Origin: Gyrodactylus bullatarudis
Lineage: Eukaryota > Platyhelminthes > Monogenea > Gyrodactylidea > Gyrodactylidae
Assembly (NCBI GenBank): GCA_012064415.1
Contig: SSNU01000208.1
Coordinates: 959,725-1,023,724, forward strand
DNA length: 64,000 bases
Reading direction: 5' to 3'
In this document: positions 23,001 through 34,300 of the stretch, piece by piece
Layout of the letters: every line of letters begins with the position of its first letter
How positions within the stretch are numbered: position 1 is the first letter of the stretch
Notes under the pieces: generated by a model
Told to the model about the DNA's origin: nothing
Seen by the model: the letters and a program-made list of their open reading frames with translations, nothing else
Database searches by the model: none
Program-made: the position numbers and the translations under genes

Positions 23001-23962
23001 AAGATTTCTAGTAGAATATTATTTAGGGTTATAATTGATTCAAAGTTGTAGATTTTCGTTTTCTACAATTGATTGGCTATTGGTTTAAAGTTTAAAGTCA
23101 AAACTACTGTATATTTGAGTTTAATAAATATACGTTGTATTGTTCTTGTAATACGTTCCAATTTACAGCGTAATTAACCTGATATCTCTCTTTGAGCTTG
23201 AACTTTTTAATGCTGTATTTTTTTAATGTATTGTCACTTTATCTTGTACTGGTAGTAGTATTGTAGTTAGAAATCAGCCCAAATCTTTTTAATGATGTTT
23301 TTCAATCTTCTACCATGAACCTCAACACTGAGATGGTTAGATGATTTTTTTGTTAATCTTGACAATTAGAATATAACTGTTTTTTACATACATAGGGTGA
23401 AAATGGATTTGCGCATCAAATAAAGTATCTCTTGTCATTATCACAGTGAGTAATCAATAAATACAATTAAAAGTCACTTCTATAGTTATAAAAAAATACT
23501 CATTGATTCAATAATTTGACACGTCTTCTTCTTCTTCTGAATGAATGTACATTTAGATATATGCAATCAGAAATTCATAAACGAGATGGTTTTCGACCTT
23601 TGATCGATAAACAAGACTATTTGAATGTATGCTTTTGGTATCTTCCAAAATCTATGCGCCATCTCGATCCCGAGACTAGTGAAAGTTCAGACAAGATCAG
23701 AATTAATTCAGTAATTATTTCTATTTTTGCTCTATACTCACGAGTAGTCTCTATGATTCCCCCTTTCTAAACATAGATTGCGCCAAAGATAAAAGCCTTA
23801 ATGATGGAACGCGGCAAGACCATGGTGGGCTATCAGCCATTAGACAATTGGCCCAACTTCTTCAGGATGATCATCTCCAATGTAGGCTCATCTAGGGCAG
23901 ACATAGATTTCTTGCTAAACACTATTGAAGAGAGTGGAGAAGAAATTAGCAGAGACATTTAG
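20008..23962 (+). CDS. GAD: Glutamate decarboxylase (PLP-dependent)
   Basis: Converts glutamate to GABA in the cytosol of inhibitory neurons. Eight exons join in frame: 20008-20321, 21170-21472, 22032-22203, 22273-22416, 22780-22929, 23396-23445, 23557-23710 and 23777-23962, giving 490 aa from this start. Group II decarboxylase landmarks are [20 protein letters not shown], the PLP-binding HIDAAWGG (Asp263) and the Schiff-base lysine in NPHK (Lys295), followed by LQCSAILVK. The C-terminal half keeps [18 protein letters not shown] and MVGYQP. These motifs favour GAD over cysteine sulfinate decarboxylase. The first in-frame ATG is at 20008, but an open 38 nt after an acceptor at 19969 suggests an upstream coding exon (16918-17266). 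The introns of 69 to 848 bp hold repeats; the first carries two copies of a fold-back family. Confidence 0.93.
20423..20653. mobile_element. Fold-back repeat family A, complete copy
   Basis: The ends are inverted: CTCAGCCATGG at 20423 and CCATGGCTGAG ending at 20653. Inside, CTTCAGTGGTACGACAAGCT pairs with the downstream AGCTTGTCGTATCACTGAAG, and GGTGATTG pairs with CAATCACC, so most of the element can form one long imperfect hairpin. It lies in a GAD intron. Related sequence occurs at 20895-20980 and 54181-54332, so it is a dispersed repeat rather than a local structure. No protein is encoded. Confidence 0.75.
20895..20980. repeat. Fold-back repeat family A, half copy
   Basis: About 85 bp that match the right arm of the 20423-20653 element with a single visible difference (CACCGTGG against CACCGCGG). 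Only one arm is present, so it looks like a truncated copy or a recent partial duplication within the same intron. Confidence 0.8.
21511..21570. mobile_element. Tiny hairpin element flanked by TTAA, piggyBac-like MITE
   Basis: Sixty bases with inverted ends CCCTTTCGGTGCCGA (21511-21525) and TCGGCACCGAAAGGA (21556-21570), matching at 14 of 15 positions. A near-palindrome, GGACACATATGTCC, lies inside. Both flanks are TTAA (21507-21510 and 21571-21574), the target site duplicated by piggyBac-type transposases. It sits in a GAD intron just after the donor at 21473. The transposon assignment is by end structure only. Confidence 0.6.
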
Positions 23963-24661
23963 CTTATTCATCAGACAGAGAGAGAGAGTGATTGCAAGAC
24001 CAAAACTAATTATCAAGATATTTTAAAGAGAACCACAACTAATATGTACTACTAATGTTGATTAAAAAAAATAATAGAGTCAGTGTTATTTAAAGAAAGT
24101 GTTTTTTATTCTTAAAAAATTTGGGGAAAGATGATTTTTTTGTAGGATTAAAAATGCTTTTTGATATTTGGATTCTTCAATGCATTGCATCAACCAAAAT
24201 TATCAAGTCCTGCTTCTCGAGCGACTCCTGGAAACTGGACTTCTTGCTCGACCATTTTCTCTAAAACTGAATGGAAGATATATTGAGATAGATAGAAAGG
24301 GTAAAGACGTTCAACAAGTTATTCTATCTACAAAAATTAAACCAGATTAAACTCTGATAATTAATAAGCTTGATTAAATACCATTGTACTCACATTCCCC
24401 AAGATTTCAACAAATTTGTTGGTTAATATGTCTAAAAATGTACTTTGAGAGTAGTAGGTAGTGAAGGAATCTCAGTCGAATTGTATAATTTTCTATGAGA
24501 GTGATAGAGAGATCTTAGTAGTAGAATAGTCGAGTAGATAACCAGTAATTAGGAGGATGTTAACCACACAGACAGACACACCAAATACACTTTGGACACC
24601 AAGGTTGGGACCAAGTCGTGTGGGTCGAAATAGTGAGTTTCGCATTCAATATTTGTAGTTT
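23963..24661. other. Convergent spacer between GAD and the SRSF-like gene
   Basis: Contains both 3' UTRs. A 60-codon plus-strand frame (24168-24350) has a slightly protein-like end (LNGRYIEIDRKGKD) but no family resemblance, start context or splice support, so it is not called as a gene. No repeat was recognised. Confidence 0.5.
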
Positions 24662-25193
24662 TTATGAAGGACACTCTACCAGGATTGAGTCCAGTAGGAG
24701 TCGAGCAGTAGGTGTAGGAACTAACTTATCCCTTCTTCCAAAGTTTTCTCTTCTCTTGTCACGTTTGCGTTTGCAATCATAGGAGAAATGACCTCGTTCA
24801 CCACATTCGTAGCAGGTGTCGTCTCTTCCTCCTCCTCTGCCACCTCTATCTCTGGTGCCTCCACGACCACCACCGCCTGATCTTCCACCTCTAGCCCATG
24901 GTTTTGGTCGACTTCTTCCATTGCACATTTCAACTCTTGCACGAACACCACAAATTACTCTAAAAACAGTGATGGGTCAGAAAAATAACTTACGTTCCAT
25001 CAAGCTCGTTTATGGCGTCACTAGCGTCTCTAGGGTTTTCGAATTCAACGAAAGCAAATCCAGGAGGATTTCTTGCAACCCAGACACTTCTGATTTTACC
25101 ATATTCCCTAAAGACCCTGTCTAAGTCTTTGTCTGAGGCGTTTGAAGGTAAATCTCCAACATAAACCTTTGCATCAGACTCTCTACGGGACAT
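24662..25193 (-). CDS. SRSF3/SRSF7-like RNA-binding protein with CCHC zinc knuckle
   Basis: A splicing regulator or mRNA-binding protein of the nucleus. Exons 25193-24994 and 24959-24662 flank a 34 bp intron and encode 165 aa. The RRM at about residues 9-80 opens KVYVGDLP (RNP2) and has [13 protein letters not shown] (RNP1). A Gly/Arg-rich linker follows (about 93-115), then the zinc knuckle [14 protein letters not shown] (about 118-131), the same order as SRSF7 (9G8), whose knuckle reads CYECGEKGHYAYDC. The C-terminus then reads [12 protein letters not shown] and ends in an ordinary tail of about 20 residues. The long Arg-Ser repeat domain typical of the family is missing from this exon and I could not find an RS-coding exon downstream. 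Either it is lost, or the last exon is spliced differently. Confidence 0.85.
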
Positions 25194-25792
25194 ATTAAGT
25201 TTTTATACAAATGGCTATAATAATCAAGCAGATTAAAACACCATAACTAATCAATAAAAATTAATTTGTTTTAAAACAAAATTTGCAGCATTTCAAATTG
25301 AATTGTTGAAAAAGAATTTTAAGCATTTTCAACTTAGCAGGATTAATTAGTGCTAATTTAGTCTGATCTATATAATTTTGGAAAATTCTATTTATATTGT
25401 ACGAGCTGAAAGAAATAATGGAGAATCTCGAGTATTTATTCTATATTATATAGTGTTATATCAATGTACAAGTGAATGCGTTTCGTTATTAATGCATAAA
25501 AATAAATTTTAATTCAAGTTGGAAAGCGTTTTTACTGAAAATACACACAGCAATGGCGCTGAAGTTTCATTAATTACATCATTAATGATAAAAATAATAA
25601 TCTTTAATATTTTCCTTTTTTTATCAGAGTATTTATAAAATATCGTAAAATTAATATCAAAAAAACATTTAAATCCAGTAATTCAAATAACAAATTTTGA
25701 TGACGCAAAGATAGTAGTAGGAGAGAAAGTTGTGATAATTCCAATTTGATCAGTAGAAAAATAGATCACATCTTGCAAAATGGTTTGAGTGT
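25194..25792. other. Spacer between SRSF-like gene and EGR gene
   Basis: AT-rich region with the SRSF-like promoter and the EGR 3' UTR, both genes being on the minus strand. No further coding sequence, repeat or RNA gene was recognised. Confidence 0.5.
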
Positions 25793-28700
25793 TTATGATA
25801 AATAAACACATGTTGGCTGTAATTTAGGAGGACCATTAATCTGTTGGGCGTCATCAATTGGCTGAAGACCACTAGGAGTTGATTGGATAGTCTGCGCTGA
25901 ATTACTGGTTAAAGAAGATAAATCGTGAGCATAGGTGATGAGTTGAGGACGAACAATTTGATTATTATTTTGAATTGTTGATGTAGGACATATGGTGAAA
26001 CATGTTCCGTCACCCAAAACAAAAGAATCAAGGGATGTCAGGCTAGTTGCATTGGTAAAATTCCCTCCGGGATCACCGTTATGCGTAGGACTAAGAATAA
26101 TTCCTTGACTATTTTGGTCGTTGGCAATGGTGTAACTATTCGTTCCAGTAATTCCATTAGAAGCAAGAGTAAATGTGCTCCCATTCAAATTGATTACTTC
26201 TGGCGTGGAAGTGAAAGAACTCTGAAAGGGAACGGCCATCTGATTGGAAGCGGGAACAAGAAAGAATTGAGTACTACCTGCTACGTTACTACTGGGATTG
26301 TTTGTGCTTGTTAGGAAACTAGCAGGAGCAAAAGTTTGTGTCTGATTAGGGATACGATTAATCTGAGGTTGTTGTTGGTGTTGCTGCGGTTGGGGCGGTG
26401 GTTGAGCTTGGGTAATATAGGTCTGAGGTTGATCACTAGTGGTTAGTAAGCTTGACCCAGCGGAAATGACAAAAGACCCGTTCTGAGTTTGGAAGAGAGC
26501 TGGTTGAAAGTTATTCGCATGACAATCAATGATTGAGTTTATGTCTGTTGCATCAGCGTTAATAAGTTGAATGGTCGTTGTTGTGGTTGTGGGTGGAGTA
26601 TTCGGCTCCAACTTTTGCTGCTTGCTTATATCGTTAGATTTCATGTTTATTCGTTTCTTTCCAAGGTTACTACCTTGATGGCTATCTTGTTGTTTGATAA
26701 CATCTTTATTATAAACATAACCCTGTTTTTCGTGTACCTTTGAGTGTCGTTTCCTTTCATCTGATCTAGCAAATCTACGTCCGCACAATTCACATTTGAA
26801 CGGTTTCTCTCCAGTGTGTGTACGCATATGAGTCGTAAGATGATCAGATCGAGAGAATTCTCGATTGCACTCACTACACTTGAAAGGTTTTGCACCGGAA
26901 TGAATGCGAGAATGACGGGTAAGCTCATCGGATCGGGAAAAACATTTTTTGCATAAATTACACTTGAATGGTTTTTGTATTGTCGATTTATCCTTGAGTT
27001 TACTAGAATCCTCGTCTATTTTATCTTTAACTGGCTTACCTTTTATCTTTACAGAGGGAGGTGAGGTTTGATGTGTTGGGTTAGAGCTAATGCCTATGAT
27101 TGGGACCATTTCAATAATCTGAGTTGTAGGCTTGTTCTCATTGTCCATTATCCCATTGGAGTTGTCAGTTGGTGTGGATTTTTGTGAATTATTATTACCA
27201 TTCGCAAAGATAGCGGCAAATGATTCAGAGTCCAATTTGAGTAATGGAAGACTGTTGGTCTCAAAGCTGCCAGTTAATCCATGACTGATATCTTCAATCT
27301 TTACAAGGTTAATTAAGCTGCTGACGTTGTTGGTGGACAGGTGGGGATGTTCACAATGACTCAGGGTTATTTCTTCATTACCAAATGAGGCTTGTGTTGT
27401 AGGCAAGAGTGTGGAATAAGTGGCAACACCATTACTATTACTCTCAACTGATGATGATGATGATGATGATGATGGAACAACATTTGTCGAGGAAGCCTGA
27501 TTGACATTCGGACCTCCTGGTCCTCCTCCGAAAAAGGATACCAAGTCTACCGTTGACTTGTTATTCGAATTATCTTTAGTACTGTTATTTTGAGTGTTTG
27601 TAACATTGGCTGTGTTATTGACAATCATATGAGAAGTCCCATCGATTGCAGTCAGAGTAATTCCGCTGGGCAAATTGTTGACATCATAAATGTTACCATG
27701 ATGTGGATGATAGGCTGAACTCTGGAGAAGACCGTTGGAATTCGATGTTGTAGCAGTTGTGAAGATAATCGAACTTGGATTGTTATTGCTCACGGTGGTC
27801 TTTTGTGGAGAGATGGTGAAGAAGGAGGAGGATGGATCACTGGAGACGACCAATAACTGAGAACTGCCACTGTTGCTATTATTAGCTTTACCGTTATCTG
27901 GAGAGGACCTAAAAGATGACTGACTGAGTTGGCTGTGATGATGGAACTTGCTGTCGGACGGCCCCTTGACAGTAATCTCACAATTCTTATTGTTAATCTT
28001 TGACGAGGTTCCCGTCACTAGAATGGTTGGAAAGTATCAGTTAGGATATTGATCGATCAATTTACAATTTATGCAATTAAATTTATGAATCGATCTTGTT
28101 TGCAATCAACATTGACATTAGAATAACTAAATAATTAAGGAGTCAAGAGAGTGATAAACATGAACTACAGGAGAGATTATAGTTCCAAGTTAGCCAATTC
28201 TCAATTTGTGTCATTATTTAAAAATTATTTATTGCCAGAGATGATGCTTTAGGAAATGTACATTTGACCTCGATACATCCTTTTTACTAGTTCTCCTTAT
28301 ATGATTTTAAGTGGATTTTCGGACGTACAAATTGAAAATTTACGTGAATATTTCAATGATAAAAACCTAATAGATGGTCAAATATACACAGTCAGACACA
28401 CACACAGAGGGAGAGAGAGAGACTTACTAGTGAGAAAATCCTCCGAGTTGGTGTCGTTATCCATCTGATAGACATGGTTGGTCTTTTCCTGGTGTTGGTG
28501 GTGGTTACTACTGGTAGCGTCCAACTTTTTGAGGATTTTATCCCCGTTGTTATTGTTATCCTCTTGCAGTTTCAAATATCCATTGGCGGAGGAAGTGAAG
28601 AATATCGAACATGACTTGTTGATGGCATTTTGGTCGAGTTCGACAGCTGAACCGGTACCATCCAAATCATTGGCCAACATATCGTTTGAGTCTACCGGGA

Positions 28701-28812
28701 AAAAGTCAACTTTACATCCTGAGACTGGCTTTGGCGAGGTTAGAGAATGGAACGACTCAAATGACAGATGATAATCCTCATAGTTTTGAGATTCCAATAA
28801 ACCATTGGCCAT
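25793..28812 (-). CDS. EGR: EGR-family zinc-finger transcription factor
   Basis: Immediate-early type nuclear transcription factor. Exons 28812-28428 and 28017-25793 are joined across a 410 bp intron with a GTAAGT donor and encode 869 aa. Three tandem C2H2 fingers lie at about residues 478-562, with recognition helices [16 protein letters not shown] and RSDERKRH, exactly those of vertebrate EGR1-4, so the predicted site is the GCGTGGGCG type. Finger 1 has CNLC (two residues between the cysteines) where vertebrate EGRs have four. The linker between fingers 2 and 3 is TGEKPF, while that after finger 1 is SGAKPF. The rest is low-complexity Ser, Asn, Thr and Gln sequence, including a poly-Ser run encoded by a GAT/ATG-type microsatellite near 27450-27472 and a Gln/Pro-rich stretch after the fingers. 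No NAB-binding motif was identified with confidence. Confidence 0.93.
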
Positions 28813-29131
28813 TTTTTCACAGAGACTCTTCCATCAATCTTGCATTACACGTATTACGTATTAACAACGATTACTCAGCAAAATATCAGATGATATCAAT
28901 TTGATTGGACTTGTTACATAAAAGATGTGCATTCATTCAAAATACTAACGCCCACGGAGATTCTGGAGACGGGTCATCTATGTAATTCAAATGATTTACA
29001 AATTAACCGCTTTCAAGAAAATCTCAACAAACATTGAAATTCAACCAATCACAGGTAAGCAAACAATGTTAGCCAATCAAATGGCGACTAGAGTTAATTT
29101 TATTGGTGCATTCATTTTAAAACTAGTCACA
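28813..29131. promoter_or_regulatory. Divergent promoter region between EGR and the NRBF2-like gene
   Basis: The two genes are transcribed away from each other across 319 bp. CCAAT occurs at 29045-29049 and 29073-29077 and in inverted form (ATTGG) at 29102-29106, all within 90 bp of the plus-strand start codon. These are candidate NF-Y sites; binding is inferred. Confidence 0.45.
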
Positions 29132-29631
29132 ATGGAATTGCAGGTAGAGGTAGATAGTCACATCAATATTGTAATAATCTTTTTTTAATGATCTTTCTCT
29201 CTCTATCACTCTTTTTTACTTATTCCTACTTTTATTAATGATACTTTTTTTATTTCCTCTCCCATCCATTGCAAAATGTAGTCGCAAAGAAGTGAATTTC
29301 TTGCCCATGAAGCAATAAGAAAGCGTGATTGGAAGACTGCATGTTATCACTTGGAAAGTTCTATCAGTTAGTCTATCCCCTTAAAAAAATGATTCCAGGA
29401 CACATTGAAATATTCATTCGGGAAAACATTCCGGATAGTTTAATTGACCAGTCACAACTCTTCAAGTGGCATCTCCTCAATTTGAAGTTGGAATATTCAA
29501 CCATACAGAGAGAGCATTCTACCGATTTGGATCACACAGATCCCTCAGATCTTGACAATAGGGAAATGGAAGAATCAGTGAGTTCCTCTGAGGCCATATC
29601 CTCTTCCCTGAAGCCTGTAATGATTAACTAA
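29132..29631 (+). CDS. Small helical protein, MIT/NRBF2-like
   Basis: Exons 29132-29143 (only four codons, MELQ), 29282-29366 and 29399-29631 join in frame to give 109 aa. The second intron is 32 bp. The sequence from QRSEFLAHEAIRKRDWKTAC through SSIRHIEIFI to LFKWHLLNLKLEY looks like the helical hairpins of a MIT domain and most resembles the N-terminal MIT domain of NRBF2, a subunit of the autophagy PI3-kinase complex. The C-terminal third is acidic and Ser-rich. The similarity is at pattern level, so the name is tentative. CCAAT boxes lie just upstream (29045, 29073 and inverted at 29102). Confidence 0.6.
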
Positions 29632-31362
29632 TTGATGCCTTTAGGATTTATTTCCAAATGATATTTCCGAGACAATGTCAACAAGAGAAGTTTAGAGAGA
29701 AATTTACAATTCTGTTTTGCACTTTTTACAGATTTTTATTTTTGATAATGCCAAGCCAACATGTGATTACAAACTTTGTAATACCCAGATTGAATATTTT
29801 ATCTTTTTAATATCTATAACGAATCTACTTTAAAGTAGACACACAAATAAATGATTAAATTTATACCGATTTTTCTAATTTCTTTTGTATCTGACATGAT
29901 TCATGGCCATTTGAGATTTGCAGAGACTCTCATATACCCCTGGGAATCATGCTCATTATAATTGAGAGGGATGAATGAATCAATATGATGACTCATCATG
30001 GATGCTGCTCTCTAATCAAATCTTGCAACAATACAGTAACTTTTTTATCTCTTCTAATTCAATTGTTATCAAATTATTTTGCCTCCTCACAAAGTTGCTC
30101 GATAAATCTAGCAAAATTATCCACATTTTTCATACATGAAGAAGAAAATTACAATTCCATGTATAGTATTCAATAGGGTAGGGTGAAATTTTTAACTTCA
30201 TATTAGGACCAACTTTTCTGATGGAACTATCAATTCTAAGCATTATTTTTCTGTATTGAAGAATGTGTCGAAAATGCTTCACCATTATGTCATTCAGGTT
30301 TAGAAATCTAGAATTTTTCAAATCGCCGCTCAATTTTCAATGAATTTTTTACTACGCAATCAATAAAATCCGTAATATCTTGGCCATTTAATGCACTTCT
30401 TAATTTTCATCTTCCAAAATAGTAATCTTATCATGTTCTTCTATCATGAGCGTGGGATATTGTGGGAAAAATGGGCCAATGGAGGATGAGAAAAGTTAGT
30501 ACTCTCGTGAGTTGTTCGAAGAAAGTAAAATTTCACCCTAAAATTTATACTGCAATCTAAATGAATCCGTTAGAATTTGGTTCTACATTCATTCGGTATT
30601 TCAAGCCTGACTTCAATTCCAAAATGAAAGAAACGATTCTCCACGAACCAACTGTATCAATAAACTACCTACTCGATAATTATCATTATTTATTATTTGT
30701 ATTTGTACTAAAAATGCGTCAAGTGGAATTCTGTGGGATTCACACTGTATATGAGGTACCATCCTTCATTTTCATCCCTCAATTCAGAATTGAAAGTTGA
30801 AAGAGCCTGAAACTATATAGAATTTTCACCTGAAAAATGTTCTGGGAACAATCGCTGTTTCAAATTTCATACATCATCGTTTTCATGTATATTGAATTCT
30901 AATAAACAATTGTTACATTTTACAAACAGATTCACAGCGCTCAAACGAATCTTCTCTTGGGTCTACATCATAGTATAGTTATCGAATTGTAGTAAAGTAA
31001 TAAACGAAATCGTATTTTATATTACTCGTATTCTTACCGTGTAAAATAACGAGAACATAAAAAAAAGTATTTCAAGAATTCTCATACGAAGTGAGATCAA
31101 AGATGCTTTCTTATCTCAAAACAGTATGTTGAATAATATGCGTACAAAATTTACATGCACAATAATAATAATAATACAGCATAGTGTATTATGAATCAAC
31201 TAGAAGGTCTCTGATTGGCTAGGATATCATTGGCCAATCAGAGTGTAAACATTTCCTATTTCTCATCCAACTATAGATTGTACATAATAATTGTATTCAC
31301 AAGATTGTGCAATGCTTGTCATCACGACTGAATAATAAGATGCAAATATCCCCGGACCAGTA
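29632..31362. other. Intergenic region upstream of the SKT-like gene
   Basis: No gene was recognised. It holds the NRBF2-like 3' UTR, one copy of a short dispersed repeat (30331-30354) and, near its right end, an inverted CCAAT pair (31209-31243). Confidence 0.5.
31209..31243. promoter_or_regulatory. Inverted CCAAT-box pair upstream of the SKT-like gene
   Basis: CTCTGATTGGC (31209-31219) and its exact reverse complement GCCAATCAGAG (31233-31243) are separated by 13 bp, about 120 bp before the start codon at 31363. Each arm holds a full CCAAT box with the GATTGG/CCAATC context preferred by NF-Y. Function is inferred from sequence and position. Confidence 0.5.
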
Positions 31363-34300
31363 ATGGAAGAGTCAAAGTTGATTCGCGGTAAAAACCTAAT
31401 CAAAAATCTTTTCCTCAAGACACATCGGGTGAACAATAATCACGGAGAGGGAAAGAAACCAACATATCCAGTCTCTCGTAAGCCCAACCTAGGATTAATC
31501 GATCGGGATTACGAAGTAATTGCCAAGGTAGATAACGAAGGTGAGTATATTGCAATAATTTACACAACTCCAATCTTGTATATGCAATACTATGCAATAT
31601 CATGCAACGTGATTATACGTGAATCAGTTGAGCCATTTAAACATTAACAAATTCATTTTTCACTCTTACTCTCTCTCAATGAATGTTTTATATATTAAAA
31701 CAATTTGAATGGTAAAAGAGGAGTAGCATATTTTGGATGGGCTTTACAAAAGTGATTCAGCTGTAGGATTTACCAATTTCTTGACAGCATTATTATTATC
31801 TATTCCTAATTCTGACTGACAAGTTTTGACAGTTCCACTTTTCTTTTTCAAAATCCATTATATTTATTCCTATAAAAAATCTCGTTCATTGCTACATTGA
31901 AAATACTGACAGGTTATTGTATAGTATTATTTTTTGTTCAAGTTTAAAATGTATTACGTGTTTACGTAGGTTTGCTTAAGAGCTCTTTTACAGCAGATAG
32001 GCCAAACTCACATGACACTGATCTCCCTCCTCCTTTCATCATTTCTAATTTCTAATGGATTTTTTCCATTCAATATTTTCTCCCTTAATCAGAGATGGAC
32101 TAATTTAAAATACATTATGATTACTTCACAAAAGAAACCAAGTTTCCCATCTTTGACTTGCAGTCTAAAATCACATGTTTTTTAAGGCGGGCAGGTGGAA
32201 AAAATGAGAGAGAATTGGGCATAGAAGAAAAGGCATTTCACACAAATTAAAAACCTCATTAAATCAGACAGTCATTTTTATCTTGAAAATTGTTGTATAC
32301 TTTATCAGATAATAGTAAAGAATTATGAGAAAAACTGTTGTTTCATTTTTGATGGGGTCTCTCTCTCCTTATCCTTACAAAGAGACTCAATTTGGAAGAT
32401 AAATTTATCTCAAAAAACACAAAATATCTTCTAGAAATACTCTAGCTACAATGAAAGAAAAAGGGACAAAGTTCACATAAGCCAAGGTAGTTAAAGATTT
32501 TTATTCACTTGAAAGATTATTTAAAAAAACATTACAAAATAATTATGGTATTCTGATATAAATTAATATTTAGATAATCTGGTTAATTTTCATATCTTCA
32601 AAAATGGATTAGTTTTTTCTGGAAGCACCATCTTAAGGGAAATATCGTTTGTAGAAGAATTGAGAAACCAGTCCCAGATCTGAGATAATAGCTAGATAGA
32701 TGAGTAGGCTATCGGTTTCTGTAAAGATAAGCTGAGACGGCGATTCTACGAAGGCGAGGTCGAAAGCACGATTGAATCCTTTTGAGCTTTTCACTGTTTT
32801 TTTTGCGGGGTTTGGCCGTAGTCAAAATTAGGGATGATGACTCCTTTGAGTAGAGTGAGTCTGAGATTAGGAATTTTTTGAGATAGAAGCATTTAAAGTT
32901 TGTTGCTTTTAAGAAAATTAAAGAACTACCTTTAATGTTAAGGTTGGAATCGTAGTTTAACCCCAGATCATTGACTGAGATGACTATTCCTTATATATTC
33001 TAATTCATCAATGGGTAATCTGACATAGGATAAGGAAGGGTTTGTCTTGATTTTATTCCCTGGACCATAAGTTGAATCGAATTCTGGTTTAGGTTTTTTG
33101 AAAAGTTTACAACAACATGTGTCTACGATCCCTTCTTTCTTGAGTGGAAATGTTTTACATTTTACACTGAGTAATGTATACATTCTCTCCTCTCAAGATG
33201 TATATGGGGATAGATAGATAGCTATATATGAATGATTGATTAGCCTGGGGACTCTGGATAGATAATCTCTTTTATCGTTCTGATCCCTTTCTCCCTTAGC
33301 CGGGAAGATTAAGCGAAAGAGAGTTATGGGCAATAGGAAATGAGGCATGCTCTTTAGTCCTATTACTTGGCGCTCATCCACTTGTTCTTCATTGCAAAAA
33401 ACAGAAATAGTAAAGCTTAAAAACTTCTTAACAACACCTCATTATTATAATTGTTAATTAATAGAGAAAAGGTATATGGAAAAGGCTAACAACGCCAGTG
33501 GATGACATTTGGATAGTACACCAGAAAATATAATTATAATTATTACAGTGTCTTTGGTCGATAGAAGCCATTTCTATTGTTATTGCAGCATAGCTCATTA
33601 TAGTTTCATTGAGATCTCCTTTTCTCAATGGAGATGATGACTTTTCGGGGGGGGGGGAATGTTTGAAATTGAAATAAACCATTGATCCTTTTTTAAAAGT
33701 AACGTATTTGTTATTATTAGTTGTTGAATAGAGTTAGAATGCAAATCTCGGTAAATCTACATTGTAAGTCTAAACCGATTCTACACTTTTAGCCTTTATT
33801 CTTCACGGAACAGTCCAGAGTGAGTTAATCAAACCTTTAAATTAAATGCAAACATAAAATAATGCATAGGAAACATTTGTCGGACTAATTTACATTTGAA
33901 TGCCTTTTTATTATTAATTCAGAAGGGAGAATTATTACGTATTATGGTTATGAAGAAACATAAATAATAATTTTGGCAAACTCTGTGTATGCATATATAT
34001 GGTTCATCTTTATTTCTTCTTCTTCTTCTTCTTTTATGGGAATATTCCTTTCCTCAATCAAGTCCGTATCTAAAAATTAGTAGTTTTTATAAAGTTGGGA
34101 AACTATGATTTCTACAAAAAACACAACTTTTTCATCAAGAAAACATGCAGTGCCCACTTGAAACAATTAGGATAAAATCAATTTCAATAGGAATTCAATG
34201 AGGTCAATTCCATTTTTACAACTTTGAGCTGAATTTATTTATTGATTTGAAGTTTTTAAGGATCACGGTTGATCTAGAAAATCAAATTTGCCAATTACTA

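Noticed and set aside
24168..24350. Short plus-strand frame after the GAD gene
   Set aside because: No family, no exon partners and no conserved motif; it probably lies in a 3' UTR or spacer.
28478..28904. Plus-strand frames opposite EGR exon 1
   Set aside because: They overlap the EGR coding exon in antisense and show no independent coding features.
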